Positions 52,208 to 64,000 of a stretch of 64,000 nucleotides of DNA are shown piece by piece. Source of the stretch: Atrina japonica. Its lineage: Eukaryota > Mollusca > Bivalvia > Pterioida > Pinnidae. The stretch is taken from NCBI GenBank assembly GCA_030159075.1, contig BROG01000133.1, positions 467,501 through 531,500 of the forward strand, given 5' to 3'. The notes below the pieces were generated by a model. That model ran no database searches, was not told the origin of the DNA, and worked only from the letters and a program-made list of their open reading frames with translations. A program made the position numbers and the translations under genes. Positions within the stretch are counted from its first letter, which is position 1. The number at the start of each line of letters is the position of its first letter.

Positions 52208-52900
52208 CTAAAATCCTTTCTTTTTTGATGGTGGTATAAGATGGTCAGGCAAATCACTTGGAAGATCATGTCCATCAAGCTTAATTTTAATTAAATGATT
52301 TGCAAGTGCCCATTCATCAGAATCAAGCATACCATCTTTATCTACATCAGCAAGTTTCCAAATCTTTCCAAGAACAGAATTTGGCAATTTAGATTTGACC
52401 ATCTGGGACTTGGCAGCTGCTCCAGTGATCTTTCCATCCACAGGATTTAGCTTGTCAAAGGATTCATCATACTGATATTTATCTTGGCCTACAATCCAAT
52501 CATGATCCCCACGACCTTCATCTACACCTTCACCTCTACCATAGCCAAACACACTTTCATTCATGGTATCAAAAGCACCACCCTTAACGGCTGGTTCTCT
52601 AGATATAACATGCTCTTCATTTGGAATCATTTGCATCAAACCAGCAATATCATTAGCTAACATGTTATCTACTGTTTCCAACAGCTTTGGTTTTAAGGCA
52701 TGGAACTTCGAAAAATCATGATGCTGTAGCTGTTCCTTCATTCTTTCTACATTTGGAAAATCTCCCAAGGAAATTTGGTATTCTCTCTCAATTTGACTGT
52801 AGGTCTGGGGAAGACCTTTGATGAGTTCTTTTTTCTTTGTGTCTTTGCCAAACATGGAAGGCATGTCCTTTCTCAGCTGACTAATAATGTATGCATGGAC
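52208..52900 (-). CDS. EHD1: EH domain-containing protein (EHD1/3/4-type), terminal coding exon
   Basis: EHD proteins are dynamin-like ATPases that tubulate membranes and drive endocytic recycling. This exon encodes the last 230 residues, matching the usual C-terminal length in a protein of about 535. It opens right after an acceptor (TTTTTCAG) with VHAYIISQLRKDMP, a conserved EHD junction. Next comes the helical segment with FSKFHALKPKLLETVDNMLANDI (about exon residues 63-84), a Gly-rich linker, and the EH domain from about residue 140. In the EH domain the KIWKLADVDKDG stretch supplies the conserved Trp and an EF-hand loop with Asp at 185, 187 and 189 and Glu at 196, intact for calcium. The C-terminal tail is basic (PPSKKKGF) and the stop is TAG. 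The G-domain exons must lie upstream, to the right; none is recognisable before 64000, so the preceding intron exceeds 11 kb or the exons are very short. EHD1 stands for the family; the paralogue cannot be settled from this exon. Confidence 0.95.
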   Translation of the reverse strand, partial: VHAYIISQLRKDMPSMFGKDTKKKELIKGLPQTYSQIEREYQISLGDFPNVERMKEQLQHHDFSKFHALKPKLLETVDNMLANDIAGLMQMIPNEEHVISREPAVKGGAFDTMNESVFGYGRGEGVDEGRGDHDWIVGQDKYQYDESFDKLNPVDGKITGAAAKSQMVKSKLPNSVLGKIWKLADVDKDGMLDSDEWALANHLIKIKLDGHDLPSDLPDHLIPPSKKKGF

Positions 52901-53342
52901 CTGAAAAATTTAATATACAATTAAGTTACAATCATTATTGAATATATAAAAGGAAATCTGATATTCCATCTAAGTTTGATTGTAGGTCGGGGGAACTCTC
53001 AAGCAGAAATTAACATGATTTGAACACCTTTTAAAAACATCAACATACTTATTTTAATACCACAACATCAGAATGCCTACAATAAGATAAATATTAATTC
53101 ATGCATTGATTACAGTATGTCACAATATAAATGTCTGAAAGACATCAGCGTACATCAATATATTTGTGTATTTCCTTGCAAAACATCTTCAATTTTTCAT
53201 CAATAAAGTAATATTTATGTTGAATACTTTTCAGTTAAATGATTTCACAGTTATTTTATAAATTCATATTGTATTATTCAATTTCATTTTTCATACAAGT
53301 ATTTCAATTTTTTTTTATTCTTTTTAAAGGCATCTCAAGAGG

Positions 53343-53430
53343 AAAAAGTGTAGGGTCAGACTGGGATTCGAACCTAGGCCTCCAGTAATCTGTGCAGCTG
53401 CTCTACCCACCAAGCTACCTGGTCTGACAT
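53343..53430 (-). mobile_element. tRNA-derived SINE head in the presumed EHD intron
   Basis: Minus strand: A-box GGTAGCTTGGTGGGTAGAGC (53400-53419) and B-box AGGTTCGAATCCC (53363-53375). Both are close to consensus with correct spacing, but flanking arms do not form an acceptor stem. Confidence 0.65.
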
Positions 53431-56400
53431 ACCCAGTCCCCCTTTCATTATTATTTATTAACATATTTCATATACTAAATAACAACTTTCATGTAAACTA
53501 GGACCTGAAAAATATTCTAAAATCTGATATGGCCAACATGAAATATATGTGTGTTTCCGGTTACCTGACTGAACTCATTTTCGGTTGCGATGTCAAACAT
53601 TTTATTGACATCAGATTGGAAAAAAAACCCTTTTAAATGCTGTATTAAGGTTTAATTGTGAGTACTTGCTGCTATATTACAAATGTAAAGTACATATATT
53701 TCCAGCTGCAATTTAACCATTTACAATTTTTTGGAAAGACAAAATAATTTTTCAAAATAAAATGTTTTTCCTACCTACAGTGTACATGTACTTACCCTAT
53801 GTCATTTAGGACATGTAATGGGAAGCACACATACATGTACATGTATATTTTATGTATTCTTAAATTTGCTTGCTTAGCCGAACAAAATTTAGGATCATAT
53901 GTACATGTAAAATCCTAGGACTGTAAATTTTTTTTTATCAAAAGTTTTATATTACAATGTAGATTTACTGTTAGTGATCCCCGGTTACATAATTTTACGT
54001 CAATACAACATAACCCAGGTAAGTCTTCTCGTTCTGGTCAATATGGACATTTTGTCTGGAAAACCATGTCATGAGGAAGTAATCATACACATTATGTACT
54101 TAAAAGTCACAATTACCTTGCAATTTCCCAATTACATACATGTATATAACTAAACTTTAGACTTCCTGAAGTATTTTTATAAATGTACTTGATTATTTAC
54201 AACAGCCATAATTGCTGTGCTACACCTTACAATTTCCTGTTTAGTTTATTTGACCAGTATAAATGTAAATAACGGAATGTTTATATCAGAGTAATAGTAA
54301 CATGAACAAATCAGTTGATAAACAATATTGACTGATAAACACAATCGCCTGATAAACTCAAAGACTTTACATGAACTTCCAAATTTCTGTACCTATGGTA
54401 TGGTATATATACAAGTACTTGTATGATAGAGTTGTTGGTTTAATTCTATCAAACACTAAAGATTTGTGTTTTTAATGCGGTTTTCCATTGTGGTCAAAAA
54501 TGACCAACTAGACCAACTTTTTCATGATGGCCATGTGAAGAAATTTTCATTTTACTCACATCAAAAACCTGGAATGGGGCAAATAATTATAAAACCATTA
54601 ATTTATTAATGATGATTGTGTGAAGAAATTTTAAATCTACAGGTACCTTCAAACTGCAAAGACAGCTCCATTTATAGAGTTTTAAAATGACAGGAATTTG
54701 TAGGTACCGGTATACAATCTATGCTATAGACTGTTTTACAACAATTCATGAAAAAAAAAATATATGATTACACATTTAAATATTGGGTAAAACAGACTCA
54801 GTCTGAGAATGTAAGTTCATGTGTCAGCTGACAAACTACATTTTAAGAGATACATGTAGATGACTAAGTGTACATACAGTACATACTATACAGATACCAG
54901 GTGTTGCAGGGCTCAAGGATTGTTTATCATCATTATCTTTAATACATAGGTGAGTTTCTAACAAAAACCACTAAACCAGCAGAAATTCTTACTTTAACAT
55001 ATACCTTTGATACAATAAAAGAAATGATATATGTTACAAACAGACATTGACTTACTTGCCACTTATCTGACTTAATTGTTATTTGTTATTTTATGAATGT
55101 ACTTTGTCCAATTTTAGACATAATACATTTTAAATGGGAAAGAATGACTTGATGATTTTCAGATATTTCTACAAGTATAGTTTTTTTACTTAAAATCAAT
55201 GCCCACTATTCCACATAATCTAGAAACTGGCTGAAATTTTTTTGAATTTTTTTTTCTTGAAAATCTGTTAATTAAATTACTTAAACTGTGTAACAGCAGT
55301 AACAAAATGTATATGAACTTAGTACAAGTATTACTGTTATTAGTGTTAAGATAATTGGTATCCCAGCCTGTATGCTTCAGTAACATTATTTGGTTTTTGC
55401 TTTTTGATGTAATATATTTGTTGTTGTCTTGAAACATTTACTCATTTGACATGGAATATACATTTGTCCCATGTAAAAACTGGACCCTTGGGTACCTCCA
55501 TCAACACTTTCAGTAGAATCATACAGCTGGACGGAGCTTTAGCTATTTTCATGAAAGCAAATGTAACTCATTGACTACTTTCTAGAGACAAATTGCTGAT
55601 TTTATCTCTGACTTACATGTGCTGCTGAAAATTTATTAAATACAAAGTAGTTCATGTTTTCCTTTAAAAACCAAAGTTTTGATGCATAAAGTAAAGACTG
55701 TGAGAAAATGCACAATTTTGCATTTTATATTTAATATTGAAACCCCAATACTCCCTGCATGGGGACATGCTATCTCCTCCCCTAATCAAAATGAGTCCCT
55801 CATGCTATGTATAAAGTTGAATAAATTACCTTCCTGATGGCTAATTTGTCACTTACTCCAAAAACTTTAGAACTAAAGCTCCATAAATTAGTGCTTAAAG
55901 CATCACTATTTAAAACATGACATGTCTCTCATCTCTATTCAAAAAAGGTTTGTTTGAAATGAACCAATATGATATTGTAAGAAAGTTTTCAGTTAAAATG
56001 CAGGTACATGTAATTTTTCTTTCTTTCTTTCTTTTTTTTTTTTTTTTTTGATACCGGTACATTGAAAAAAAGGTCTTCTCCTACAGAATTCAAGACTGGC
56101 CATCACCACAAAAATAGCAAATACTACAAAACCCAGCTGGTATCAATATTATTTATATCTCCTCAACAAACCTGACCTCAACCAATATTCTTAACCATAG
56201 AAAATAGTGTCTGTCCAAAAACGGTAATTTTTGCATAAAACAGAGGACTATTTATCCACCATCTGAATCTTAAGTATCATAAATTGTAAGAAGTGTGACA
56301 TGCAAGTGTAGCTGATGTACATGTATGACTATGAGCAACAGAAATACTTAAATCTGACCTCATTCTTTTTTTTAACTGGACATGGGATCACTGGGTGACA

Positions 56401-59059
56401 ACATACCATATTCGAACTAATAAAATCAGGAAAAAAGGGTGGGTGCTTCATGGGACTAATTAATCGTCAAATTGATGTAAAACAGTTAATTTTTATAAGG
56501 CACAGTGGTAAAGTCGGTGTAGTTATTACTACTGGGGACACTTGTAAAAATAATTCTGTTGATTGGAGACTACAGATAAACTGTTACTTATGGTTTTCAG
56601 GTCAATATCTCCTTGTCAACCAGCTAGAAAAGATTCTTCATCATGTGTAAAAAGAGGGGGTGGGGCGCTTATAGGGAGATGAGTGCTTAATGGGTCGAAT
56701 ACGATAAGCTTCCCTTTAGGCTTTACTTAGCTCTTATGCCAGATATTGCCAGCATATATACAAATCATATATATTGATTGATATTTATACTTATCAAAGA
56801 GTGAATGTAACTTGTAAGGCAGAATATTGTGGTTTGTACCAGGTGGTGTGTATAGGCTGAAGAATCAAGTCACATTCCATGTATTACCAATATGTTTATG
56901 TGTGTACACTTTATACAGTACAAATATAAATATGATACATGTATATCATTGTGACTGTTAATGATGCAATTTAGTTGAGTACATGTCCTTGTATATATTT
57001 GGATGAAACACACTTGGATCAATAATACAATATACATGTAACAGTGGACATACATGTACATTGTACATTTGTATAATGTATTTTGTGTTAATCAAATCTG
57101 TTCTGCACTTCTGGCATGTCATGGTAATCAAACTTTGCTGTAAATAAGTACTGGTAATAAGTTATACATATGTATAATAAGTTACTAAAACGAGAATTCA
57201 ACTATGTAAAGATAAGCTAATGAATGATAAAACATCTTTATGAATACAGCAATTTATTGTTGAGATAAATATAGTGATGATTTTAGGGAACATGAGTGTT
57301 CTGTGACAATTTCCGTCATGAGGTAAATAAAACACTTTTGTATATGCAATTATCAATAAAATATTTATTTAAGTTTCTCATTTGCTTTGAGATACAAATA
57401 GAATGAAATGGATCACTTTTGCTTTTTAAAACAACAAATGCTCCTATATGTAATCTGACATCAATAGACTCCCCCTACTACATGAATGACAAAGTATGGA
57501 ATATATTTAGAGCTATTTTTTTTATGAAAACAGTTTTATGGTGAATGACTTAACATACACATGTTATTATACACTAACACTACATGTTCAATGTAGATTA
57601 GAAATAAAGACATGTGCAATGATAGTATGCAGTGAAAACCCACTAACTTGTGACTAGGATGTTATTTCATTATATGTCAGCTGAATCCATACATTGTACA
57701 TGTAGATGTGCTTAAGTCTTAGTGTATGTTACTGCACACACATGTACATTTGTAGATCAAGTGGTTTTATTAAAACTAGTTATTTGAACAGGTACATGTA
57801 TAAACCACTAAAGAACAGCTCAGATTAGGTATTGATGAAGAGTGTGAAAAGTTCAGTCAAGATTTAATGTATACTTAAATTGCAATTGCAAACTTTTTAA
57901 TTCACTCTACATGTTGTAGCTATACATATAATTGTGGATGAAAAGTATGTCATTTTATGTAGTAAATGACATTTTGACAAATTCATTATTTTCACAATGT
58001 AAATGACCACTGGTATATGTACTGTTTTATCACTTTGTACAAATGTACATGTGTCTTAAAATAGCACAAATTCATGATTCATGTATCTTTGTATATTTAC
58101 AGATGTACAAACCAGAAAGTTCAACTTTGATTTAGAACAACAATACAAAGTCTGCTGTTAATATTTGTTGAAGTAACAATGATCAGATTGTAGTCTTAAA
58201 AGAAAACAGTCAAAACAGACAAAATCAGAATGACCTCAATTTGAGACTGTGTGATTCATTTGAAAAGTAGAAGATGTACACCACCCATCTGATAACTGGA
58301 ATTCCAGTCACTTTCTCAAGTTACATACAAAATGTATAAGATACACTCTATGAATATAATTATTTAGTTACATGTACAATATACTTGTAGGTCTACAAAA
58401 TCAATAGATAAAAAAGAACTAAAATCTAATAGTGTAACACAGAGAAAAGGAACTTCACACATTAAAATTTATGAATGTTCTTCTTCACATACCTGCTATA
58501 TGGGCTATTGTAAGTTGTAACATTTGTGTAAGCATTTTAATGTTGGATTAAATCAAGTTTTATATTCAGCTTTTTCTTTTTCACCTATATCAGTAAAGAA
58601 ATATAGAAAATCCCAATCTACAGAAAAAGAGCCAGAATCTACACATACATGTATATTCAATATGATTGAGGTGGGTTGATGTGTGGTATGACTATCAAAA
58701 ACCACTGCCACATGCATTAAACCACAAAACTCTGCCAATACAGCAAGTGCACTGCATCAACATTTTGTACTATGAAGCAGGGCCACTGTTAAAAGTCTTA
58801 CATGTATCAAACTTTTCACCTCTATACAGAACACTAGTACACAAAATGTCACTGCCTACATGCATGTTTTCGATTATAGATATGGACTTTCCACTTAGAA
58901 AGGAGTCAAGATACCAACCTAAAATGTCTTTGTGAGGTGCTGGGTCTACATAAATGTAAAGGTATACGTACATGTACATGTCATTGTACATGTACACTAT
59001 ATGCCTCAATGGTGTATGTAAACGCACAATCAAAGAATTTTGTAAACATTTTAATTAAT
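53431..59059. other. Presumed EHD intron
   Basis: Repeated ACATGTACATGT words, a polyT run at 56032-56049 and short frames only. I looked for the EHD G-domain and helical exons on the minus strand and recognised none. Confidence 0.5.
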
Positions 59060-59457
59060 GAGCATTATAACTTTAGTATTATGTTTATAATATTTATAAC
59101 CACTAGGTCGTTGCCACTGCTGGTGGACCGTTTGAGTCCCCGAGGGTATACATAAACCTAGTACCTGGTATTTCGGTACCAGCTGTTCATCTTAAACTAA
59201 AGTAATATTTGGCACTGTTAACACTATTTAAATTCGAAAATTGTCTAAAGCTAAGATAGTCATTTTTTTTTTTACAGTGGCTACTCTTAGACGGATTTCG
59301 GCTATACTTTTAGAGACATTGTTTGGCCTTGTATGATACCACTTTATCTTTAGAAAATACACATACTTTTCAAACTGGAGCTCAACTGATGAAGTCTAAT
59401 TGACAGAAACGATATCGTCTTGAGCATTATAACTTTAGTATTATGTTTATAATATTT
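59060..59457 (+). repeat. Dispersed repeat unit bounded by identical 36-bp direct repeats
   Basis: A 36-bp sequence beginning GAGCATTATAACTTTAG is identical at 59060-59095 and 59422-59457, so the unit period is 362 bp. The inside starts GTCGTTGCCACTGCTGGTGG and contains GAGTCCCCGAGGGTAT and ACTGATGAAGTC. These resemble a dispersed bivalve repeat that I recognise only from general experience. Confidence 0.6.
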
Positions 59458-59489
59458 GTTATTAATTTAATTTGTGTACAATCACAGCA

Positions 59490-60204
59490 TCAATGAACAA
59501 GAGGCCAAATGGCCCTTAAAACGTTCACTTGGCAAATTTGGTAAACATTGCAGAAGAAGTAAAAAATGTCTAAATGATGATAAAAAACTGATTTTTCTGT
59601 TTACTTAAAACATTTTTAAATTCCCCTTTTGAAGCCCTTTTCATTTGCTAATATTATACAGTTTTATATCAAGGTAGTTTCTGCCAAAATCCAGACAAGA
59701 TATGAAAGCAATAGGTTTCCTTGAGCCATTCATGCAACATAAAAATAGACTTAACAAAAGGCCCATTGGGCCTTAACTGTCACTTGAGAAAAGTTTCCTG
59801 TCAAGTTTGGTTAAAATTAGTCCACTTCTTCTAAAGAAGTCAAAAATGTCTCAAATTTGACAAAAACTTTATTTTTCTGTTTACTTACAAAATGTAGGTG
59901 TCTGAGACCTTGACCTTTGACCCATGACCATGAAATTTTGTCCAAGTGATCTTAGATCATTCCCAACAACTTTCTCATATATACATGCATCTTTGCATAT
60001 AAAAAGTCAATCATTTTTGAGTTATTAAGCCATTTGTATACAACAACCCAATGTTATTCAAGCGCCCCCTTATGGATGGCCCTTTATCGACAGATTCCGT
60101 TTTCATTTGCTAACTTTGTACATGTAGATACTGACTGAACAATATGCATGCAAAATTTGAAAGTCATCTCATCATTGATTCATGAGAATATTTTTAAAGA
60201 TGTA
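59490..60204 (+). repeat. Dispersed composite repeat, left part (split by the hAT element)
   Basis: Contains words that recur at 61640-62250, such as TCAAGTTTGGTT, GACCTTGACCTTTGACC, CATGAAATTTTGTC and TTTGAAAGTCATCT. It resumes at 61034 after the hAT insertion. Begins with a GGCCAAATGGCC palindrome near 59501. Non-coding; element class not determined. Confidence 0.7.
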
Positions 60205-61033
60205 TATTACAGTGTTTTTCACACTTTTTATCAAAGGTACCCTCTACCCTTTGAATTGGGAAAAATAGCGACAAAAATGGTGAAATTGGGAATTTTCTAT
60301 CAAGTATGTTTAAAGCTAACTTGCAGTTAGAATACTCAATACAAGTCAAATTCAGTGTATGACATGAATTTATTACAATTTCAGTTTGCATTGTTTATTG
60401 TATTTGAACATTGTGACTAAGGAATCTAATTCGGATTCAGACAGTTCTTCATTGTAATGACAAATCTTCATGGTGTAGTCCAGTGTTCTTTGACTCATCC
60501 TGTTTCGTTTTTTTGTTATGATATTGTTCATCAGAGAAAAAACTCCTTTCCACCACAGCTGTAGAAGATGGTATTGTAAATTTGGGACGGGTTTGACTCT
60601 GCTTCTGGTTCTCGTACCAGCTCTGGTGATCCATGCTTCGCTTCGTGAACGATCGATTTTTGTCTGATATTTGAACGCATCTGTTATTTTTTTTTAACCC
60701 CTTTGAGTCTTTAAGCCGAAGTTTTTTTGTGTAGTATTTCGCATTATGCGACATAGTTACATCTTTAACGGCTACACGCTTAACCTTGTGATAGTACCTA
60801 ATGTGTGCAAGCATTCACGCAAATGTATAAGAGATTTAGATTCATATATCGAAATATAAAGTCCGGTTCCGTTCTGGGCGGATTTTTACGGATACAACGA
60901 CGATTTTTAAAAATTTTGACCACAGCCTAATTGGGAATTTTTAGTTGATTTTTTGGGAAAATTTAGGTAATTTTGCCGAGGGGAAATAGCCGATTATCGG
61001 CTAAAAAATACAGAAGTGTAAAACACTGTATTA
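60205..61033 (-). mobile_element. Internally deleted hAT transposon inserted in another repeat
   Basis: The ends are inverted: the left end reads CAGTGTTTTTCACACTT (60210 on) and the right end, reverse-complemented, reads CAGTGTTTTACACTTCTG (from 61028). Each end is directly flanked by TATTA (60205-60209, 61029-61033). A related uninterrupted repeat reads GATGTA then CCAAGTTTTGG at 62125-62141. The interrupted copy has the same words split by this segment, which fixes the boundaries independently. Inside are a minus-strand transposase C-terminus and a perfect TAGCCGAT/ATCGGCTA palindrome near 60988. hAT elements normally make 8-bp duplications; only 5 bp match here. At 0.8 kb it is far shorter than an autonomous hAT. 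Confidence 0.75.
60373..60814 (-). pseudogene. hAT transposase fragment with frameshifted dimerisation domain
   Basis: From ATG 60814 the frame runs through a basic stretch (HNAKYYTKKLRLKDSKGLKK) to FTIPSSTAVVERSF, the start of the hAT C-terminal dimerisation domain. At a run of six T (about 60540) the frame is lost by a one-base slip. In the adjacent frame the domain continues as SLMNNIITKKRNRMSQRTL, DYTMKICHYNEELSESEL and DSLVTMFKYNKQ, and stops at 60373. No RNase-H core or catalytic residues are present, so the basic N-terminal part seems joined directly to the C-terminus, as in an internally deleted copy. Non-functional. The host genome may use a recently active full-length relative. Confidence 0.75.
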
Positions 61034-62361
61034 CCACGTTTTGGTCCTTTTTGGCCTCTCAGGACCCCTATGGATCCTAGCCCCTTTTCATTCCAAAACT
61101 AAATTTATGGGGCTTCACATGGGGATGCTATATGCCAAGTTTGGTTAAAACTGGCCCACACCCTGGCACTGGATACTAGGAAAAAACAGCCAAAAACATG
61201 AAAAAAAATCTACTTTCTCGCAATATCCATGCTACATGTATCTATTATACTTTTCAAGATAATAGGACAAAACTGTAAAAAAAAAAACAAAAAAAAAAAA
61301 CATGAGAAATCCACTCAAAGGGGAAAAAAACTCTCAAAAAGGGCGACATGACAATTTCGGCCCTATTGACTTTTTTGTAGATCTTCGCGTGCTGAACATT
61401 TTTGCTTTTTTCACTTTGACTATACCTATTATACTTTTCAAGATGTCAAAAAACATCGAAAAACCAAAAAAATTGGGAAATAACTCACATAAGGGTCAAC
61501 CCGACAATTTCCACCAAAACAAAATATTGGTAAATTTGTGCAAGCCACTCATTTAAAGGAAACTGTTTTTTTCATTAGCTTTGACGATTTTGGAGATAGA
61601 TGTATTAAAACAAAAATATCTGCTGACTCATTCATTCTATATGTACATGTAGCTATGCAGCCATGTTTGGTCCTAGTCCCTTTTCACCTGCAAACTTTAT
61701 ACAGCTTTACATGGTTATACTTCCTGTCAAGTTTGGTTCAAATTAGTCCAATGGGTTCTACAGAAGTAGCAAAATTTCGAAAAAAAATTATGAAAAAAAA
61801 AAGAGACATTTTCCATTTACTGAAGTGCCTGTGACCTTGTCCTTTGACCTCATGACCTTGAAATTTTGTCAAAATGATCCTTAGATAATTTCTAACAAAT
61901 TTTTCAATATCTTTGTATACAAAAAGTCAATTAGTTTTGAATTATTAAACAATTTGTAATACAAATGTACAAATGTACCCTGTGTTTATACTGAAGCACC
62001 CCTTAGTGGCTTGTTTAAGGACAGATTTCATTTTCGTTCACAAACTTTGTTGATATTGACTGTCTTTACAATCATGCATACAAAATTTGAAAGTCATCTG
62101 ATCAGTGGTTCATAGATTTTTAAAGATGTACCAAGTTTTGGTCCTTTTTGGCCACTTTTGGGTCCTAGCCCCTTTTCGTTGGCAAACTTTAAGCGGCTTC
62201 ACATGGGTATGCTATATCCAAAGTTTGGTTTAAATTAGCCCACTAGTTATTAAGAAGATGATGTTTAAATGCAAAAGTTAACAAACAACGATGATGGATG
62301 ACAGACATTTGGCCATACATGTTGTAATAGCTCATCTGGCCCAAAGGGCCAGGTGAGCTAA
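61034..62361 (+). repeat. Dispersed composite repeat, right part with terminal hairpin
   Basis: Continuation of the repeat left of the hAT insertion, followed by a second diverged copy of the same body (61640-62250) about 1.1 kb downstream once the insertion is discounted. Between them, 61240-61550 holds two copies of ATTATACTTTTCAAGAT. It ends in a 33-bp hairpin at 62328-62360 (TAGCTCATCTGGCCC, AAA, GGGCCAGGTGAGCTA, one mismatch). No coding capacity; the short open frames here are spurious. Confidence 0.65.
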
Positions 62362-64000
62362 CGATTGAGAGAAATATATATTGTATTGCTGAATACTGAT
62401 GTTAGTGTACTTAGGTCAACAATATATTATATATATATATATATTCATTCCACAAAAACCTGAAAGGTTAACTTTTAATTAAGATGTTCACTCTAGTAAA
62501 TCTTCAGGACATTATTTTGGATAAATTTGAAATATGTGGTAATGTGATACAGGTAGTGTGATACAGGTAGTGTGAGGTGTAAAGGTGTAAGTGTATTCCC
62601 ATAAAACATATTTTTGAAGAACATAAAAATGTGGGGAATTTCTCTCTGGAGTGTAGTACATTGTAGGTAGGTGTACATAGACATTTATCAAGTTTACACA
62701 TTTCTGATTCAATGTAAACTATTCTACAGAACAAAACTCGATCTGATATTTATAAACAAAGGTGAGGTTCTTGTTGATGACTGGTAATATCACTGGCAAT
62801 TTTGTATACATGTACATGTTCATATGTTCATACATGTATATGTATACATTTTTGTACATATGTTTCTACATGATGCACAGTTTCAATGTTACTGCCAAAT
62901 ACTAACTGGTAACAGAGTTCCAGATAAGGGGAGTAAGAGGGTATTTACCCTTTAAAAATTTGAAAATCAACTTTGGAATTTAGAATAGGGGTGAAATTAC
63001 TCATTGGTAATTTACATTACAAATTGTAAAAGTGACAATTTATATATAATTATGTAAATTTGAAAATACCGCTCATTACAGAGGGCAGGTGTAACTTTGA
63101 AAATGGACCCCTGTTGAAAATGGAACTGGGGTCAGTTCTCAACGTTGAATACGGAACCAGAATGGCATTGGAAATGGATCTAAATGAAATGGATTCTAAG
63201 AACAACATTGAAAACCCGATCAAAATCAGTGCACACATTTTCGATATATTAGAGAAAAACTGCAAAACTCACCTTTACCGATGGCTCAAGTAGCCAGAAA
63301 GGGGTGGAGCTTCGTATGTATGTGCTTCACTATAGGTTTTGTATCAGCGGTGCCTCAGGCGTGGATGGCAATTAATACACTTGCTGGTTTATTGAGTGAA
63401 TATATCTTTGTGTACAAAAATGTAGGAATAATTGTTTTTAACTGTCGAGATTTTTGTTTGGGAATTTTTAATTGGTTAATGAAACGATATTAAGTTGTAA
63501 CATTTTCCTTGTTAAGCAGTGATATTCTACATAAAGAAATCTAGCTTTTTTCATTAATTATGAATCTATGCTTACACCTCTGTGTAAAATGCATAATTGT
63601 CATCTACGGAGAAAAAATAATTAAAATATAAACTTTACGGAATTAAATTGTAACAAGCAGCCCATTGGCCACATTGCTCACCAGAACTGTGTTGGTATCT
63701 TACAAATATGGGAATCTCAAATTTACAAATTATTTTAACACTCCTTAGGAGTGGAGGAGACTTAAAAATTAATAAAAAATGACAAATCTGGGGAAAATGT
63801 CAAAAACATATAAAAAATTACCACACTTTAATCATTACATCTATGTACATGTAGGTCACTCGGATACAATTAGTTTTTCAATCAATACAGCAGTTCAGAA
63901 AGGAAAAGATTTTTAAAAAGGGGTACCCCTCTTTTGCCCTACCTTGGATCCACCCTGGGGCCAATCAGGCCAAAATTAATAAAGGTGGTAGAGGACCTTT
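62362..64000. other. Non-coding, with repeat-like sequence at the window edge
   Basis: From about 63655 (AGCAGCCCATTGGCCACATT) to the end the text looks like another dispersed repeat. Frames at 63060-63293 and 63281-63493 have no recognisable domains. Confidence 0.4.

Noticed and set aside
59490..62361. Helitron identity for the composite repeat because of its terminal hairpin
   Set aside because: The CTAA after the hairpin overlaps the stem, no TC start was found, and there is no RepHel coding sequence.
63060..63493. Two overlapping open frames near the right end, as a possible small gene
   Set aside because: No recognisable domain, opposing open frame of similar length, no splice context; indistinguishable from chance.

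Overview
The window is animal nuclear DNA: AT-rich, intron-dominated, with almost no open coding sequence and dense repeats (tRNA-derived SINEs, MITE/foldback elements, minisatellites, decayed transposases). The two real exons found and the style of the repeats point to a lophotrochozoan, most likely a bivalve mollusc. That assignment is inference from gene divergence and repeat type, not a database match.

Two protein-coding genes are supported, both on the minus strand and both only as one exon. At 26066-26401 an exon carries the signal peptide and the N-terminal MNNL module of a Jagged/Serrate-type Notch ligand and ends in a canonical splice donor. Its DSL, EGF-like and transmembrane exons should lie to the left but are not recognisable in the next 26 kb. 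At 52208-52900 is the last coding exon of an EHD-family (EHD1/3/4, Drosophila Past1) endocytic ATPase, holding the distal helical region and the complete C-terminal EH domain. The upstream exons with the dynamin-like G domain are not recognisable between 52901 and 64000, so that stretch is probably intron.

Layout. 1-2.1 kb: non-coding with one SINE relic. 2.1-21.5 kb: ten mutually unrelated minisatellites (periods 39, 89, 67, 43, 38, 26, 70, 62, 31 and 47 bp) fill nearly half of the interval. The 70-bp array looks derived from the head of a tRNA-like SINE, and the 38-bp array has a 152-bp four-monomer higher-order period. A MITE cluster sits at 17.2-18.6 kb. 21.5-26 kb: mostly unique sequence, one SINE relic, AT and G runs. 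26-28.3 kb: the Jagged exon and its upstream region. 28.3-30.1 kb: GC-rich tRNA-like repeat and a large CTA/CCA triplet tract. 31-32.8 kb: two related foldback elements and a (TA)n/(GA)n tract. 34-39.2 kb: transposon graveyard with two reverse-transcriptase scraps, a mariner relic in which all three catalytic aspartates are replaced, a complete SINE with target-site duplication, and a 200-bp (TA)n tract. 39.2-52.2 kb: mostly featureless, with a foldback element, a second SINE with target-site duplication and the presumed EHD 3' UTR. 52.9-64 kb: presumed EHD intron with a tRNA-like SINE, a unit bounded by identical 36-bp repeats, and a composite dispersed repeat split by an internally deleted, frameshifted hAT element.

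I found no operon-like, defence-like or otherwise new multi-gene system. The unusual content is structural: the minisatellite cluster next to a developmental gene, the SINE-to-satellite conversion, and the nested transposon with a readable empty site.
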